Position numbers and translations under genes: made by a program
NCBI RefSeq assembly: GCF_029504655.1
Contig: NZ_JAQFIL010000001.1
Location: 7,412,001-7,476,000 of the forward strand
DNA from: Catalinimonas alkaloidigena
GTDB lineage: Bacteria; Bacteroidota; Bacteroidia; Cytophagales; Cyclobacteriaceae
Direction: 5' to 3'
DNA length: 64,000 bases
Shown: positions 62,530 through 64,000 of the stretch, in pieces
Layout of the letters: the number at the start of each line of letters is the position of its first letter
Numbering within the stretch: position 1 is the first letter of the stretch
The notes under the pieces: generated by a model
Told to the model about the DNA's origin: nothing
Databases searched by the model: none
Seen by the model: only the letters and a program-made list of their open reading frames with translations

Positions 62530-62847
62530 ATGCTAACATCCATCCTATTACAGGCCACCGAAGGACAAGGTGGCCTTATCGGCAACTTAATTCTCATTGG
62601 AGGTATTGCCTTAATTTTCTACTTTTTTATGATTCGTCCCCAACAGAAAAAACAAAAAGACCAGCGCAATTTTATAAGTGCAGTGAAGAAAGGGGATATG
62701 GTGGTGACTGTTGGTGGCGTGCACGGAAAAGTCATCAGCGTAGAAGATGATACCTTTATATTAGAAGTAGATCGAGGAGCCAAAATCAAATTTGAGAAAA
62801 GCTCTATCTCACTAGAATCTAGTAAGAAGTACGCAACGAATTCCTGA
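62530..62847 (+). CDS. yajC: Preprotein translocase subunit YajC
   Basis: A 105-residue membrane protein. One helix (about 15-35) is followed by the YajC motif RPQQKKQKDQRNF and a small beta domain with KKGDMVVTVGGVHGKV. It joins SecDF with the SecYEG channel. It lies 22 bp after the DUF1573 gene in a run of same-strand genes. Confidence 0.93.
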   Translation: MLTSILLQATEGQGGLIGNLILIGGIALIFYFFMIRPQQKKQKDQRNFISAVKKGDMVVTVGGVHGKVISVEDDTFILEVDRGAKIKFEKSSISLESSKKYATNS

Positions 62848-62851
62848 TCCT

Positions 62852-63841
62852 GTGAGCCGGGGCAGAATAAATATTAAAGAAAAACTGCGCCAGTTTGTGC
62901 AGTTTTTTCCTTCCAACAAAGATAAACTAAAGGTAGTAACGCTTTGCCTTCTGGCAGCTACTACCTTCTGGTTTTTTAGTGCCCTGAATAAAACTGACTA
63001 TACTACCCGAATAGAGTATCCACTCACTTTCAACTATGATCAGGACAGTACCTATGTGCTCAGTTCACTGCCAGAAAATATACTTATAGAAGTAAGTGGA
63101 GGTGGGTGGAATTTACTGCGTAAAACACTGTTATTTGATACCCCTCCCATAGAGGTTCCCCTGGAAGATCCGGTGAGCACTAAATATATTACTGGGCAAT
63201 CACTTTCTCAGCAGCTCGCTGAACAGCTTGGTGATGTGCGGCTTGATTATGTGGTGACAGATACGTTATTCATTAATATTGATGAGGCTGCCGAAAAAGA
63301 AGTCATGCTTACATTAGACTCATCTTCAATTCATCTGGGGGATTCATATCAACTGGTTTCTCCTGTGGTCCTCTCCACCAGGCGTGCTATCCTAAAAGGC
63401 CCCAGCACAATTTTGCAGGACATAGGAGACACTTTGTATATCAGTTTGCCTAATTCTGAATCAGAAGTGAGGGCAGACTACAAGCAAATTGTCTCTTTGG
63501 AATATAGTACTTCTGATTTAGTGAGAGTAACCCCTGAAGAAATAGAAGTTGAGTTCAGAGTAGCGCCTTTTGACCTTCTTACCCGTAGTGTAGCAGTGAC
63601 AACTATTGACTTTCCTGCAGATTCTTCATTGCGACTATCACCTAACCGTGTTGATGTAACTTTCTGGATACAGAATGAGTATTTAGACTTAATTAAAGAG
63701 TTTGACTTTGAAGTAGTAGCAAATTTACGTACATTGAATACAAAGGATAGTACGTTAACTCCGGTCCTTAGGACATATCCCGAATTTGCAAAAAATATAG
63801 CTATAAGTCCCTCTAAGTTGAGAGTAGAGCATGTGCAATAA
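62852..63841 (+). CDS. YbbR-like (CdaR-type) protein
   Basis: A 329-residue protein with one N-terminal membrane helix (about 25-45) and repeated YbbR beta domains. In Firmicutes the related CdaR regulates a diadenylate cyclase; the Bacteroidota form has not been tied to that by experiment, and no cyclase gene is in the window. The start is GTG at 62852, 4 bp after yajC. It overlaps coaE by 11 bp. Confidence 0.82.
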   Translation: MSRGRINIKEKLRQFVQFFPSNKDKLKVVTLCLLAATTFWFFSALNKTDYTTRIEYPLTFNYDQDSTYVLSSLPENILIEVSGGGWNLLRKTLLFDTPPIEVPLEDPVSTKYITGQSLSQQLAEQLGDVRLDYVVTDTLFINIDEAAEKEVMLTLDSSSIHLGDSYQLVSPVVLSTRRAILKGPSTILQDIGDTLYISLPNSESEVRADYKQIVSLEYSTSDLVRVTPEEIEVEFRVAPFDLLTRSVAVTTIDFPADSSLRLSPNRVDVTFWIQNEYLDLIKEFDFEVVANLRTLNTKDSTLTPVLRTYPEFAKNIAISPSKLRVEHVQ

Positions 63842-64000
63842 TTTTTTTTCGGTGGGAATTACCGGAGGAATTGGATCTGGAAAAAGCCTGATCTGTAAAA
63901 TTTTTTTAGTACTGGGAGTACCTGTTTATTCGTCAGATGAACGTGCTAAGTGGCTTCTGTCCCATGATGATCTTCTTAAAAATCAAATTATTCAGCAATT
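63831..64000 (+). CDS. coaE: Dephospho-CoA kinase, partial at window edge
   Basis: The first 56 codons of CoaE. The ATP loop GITGGIGSGKS (about 9-19) is complete, and VPVYSSDERAKWL matches the substrate part of the family, where the usual Asp-Ala-Asp motif reads SSDER. CoaE adds phosphate to dephospho-CoA in the last step of coenzyme A synthesis. The gene begins inside the YbbR gene and runs off the window. Confidence 0.93.
   Translation, partial: MCNNFFSVGITGGIGSGKSLICKIFLVLGVPVYSSDERAKWLLSHDDLLKNQIIQQ

Overview
The window comes from a member of the phylum Bacteroidota, most likely order Cytophagales. Several things point there: a long-form NusB of 388 residues; the block nusB - YtxH - DUF1573 - yajC - YbbR-like - coaE; a 958-residue LptD; BNR_4, DUF4097 and GH2 proteins; and several TAnnTTTG -7 promoter elements, with few Shine-Dalgarno sites. 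I see 59 protein genes (the last cut by the window edge) and one clear pseudogene. I saw no rRNA, tRNA, CRISPR array, prophage or intact insertion sequence. This is ordinary chromosome with an accessory-rich middle.

Layout. 0-7 kb: PhoH/PIN ATPase, AlbA_2 protein, a MoxR/ChlI-like AAA ATPase with its vWA partner, and a two-lobed periplasmic aspartic protease with a PDZ domain. 7-14.4 kb: HupE-like membrane protein, M1 peptidase, a small outer-membrane barrel, an ethanolamine-type permease, then two Tat-exported ferritin-like proteins followed by tatA. 14.4-31 kb: a mixed region with a lipoprotein, an MDR oxidoreductase, a TraB/GumN protein, an ECF sigma factor with an overlapping membrane protein, a GH43-like lipoprotein, a short M1 peptidase, a GH2 enzyme, an AraC regulator, an APC permease, a DinB protein, a broken sterol-desaturase gene and a tandem DUF4097 pair. 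31-41 kb: cupin, M42 peptidase, BNR_4 lipoprotein, a divergent one-carbon module (formaldehyde dehydrogenase opposite fdhD plus an FdhF/YdeP molybdoenzyme), and a Tat-targeted mannonate-dehydratase-like protein. 41-50 kb: small exported proteins, then pgi, manA and lipB. 50-59 kb: envelope genes (MlaD-like, amidase, lptD, MsbA-like ABC protein) with an isolated nuoI-nuoJ pair. 59-64 kb: leucine dehydrogenase and the conserved nusB-to-coaE block.

How genes work together. Formaldehyde dehydrogenase makes formate, and the molybdoenzyme matured by FdhD could oxidise it. Pgi and ManA share fructose-6-phosphate. TatA sits next to two Tat substrates, with two further Tat-like leaders elsewhere. LptD, the amidase, the MCE protein and the ABC exporter all serve the envelope. 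The glycoside hydrolase, BNR and UxuA-like proteins suggest use of plant or algal polysaccharides, but no SusC/SusD pair is present.

I did not find a clearly new system. The best leads are the Tat-ferritin-tatA unit, the C1 module, the exported UxuA-like enzyme, the detached nuoIJ pair with its basic NuoI tail, and the decaying sterol desaturase.
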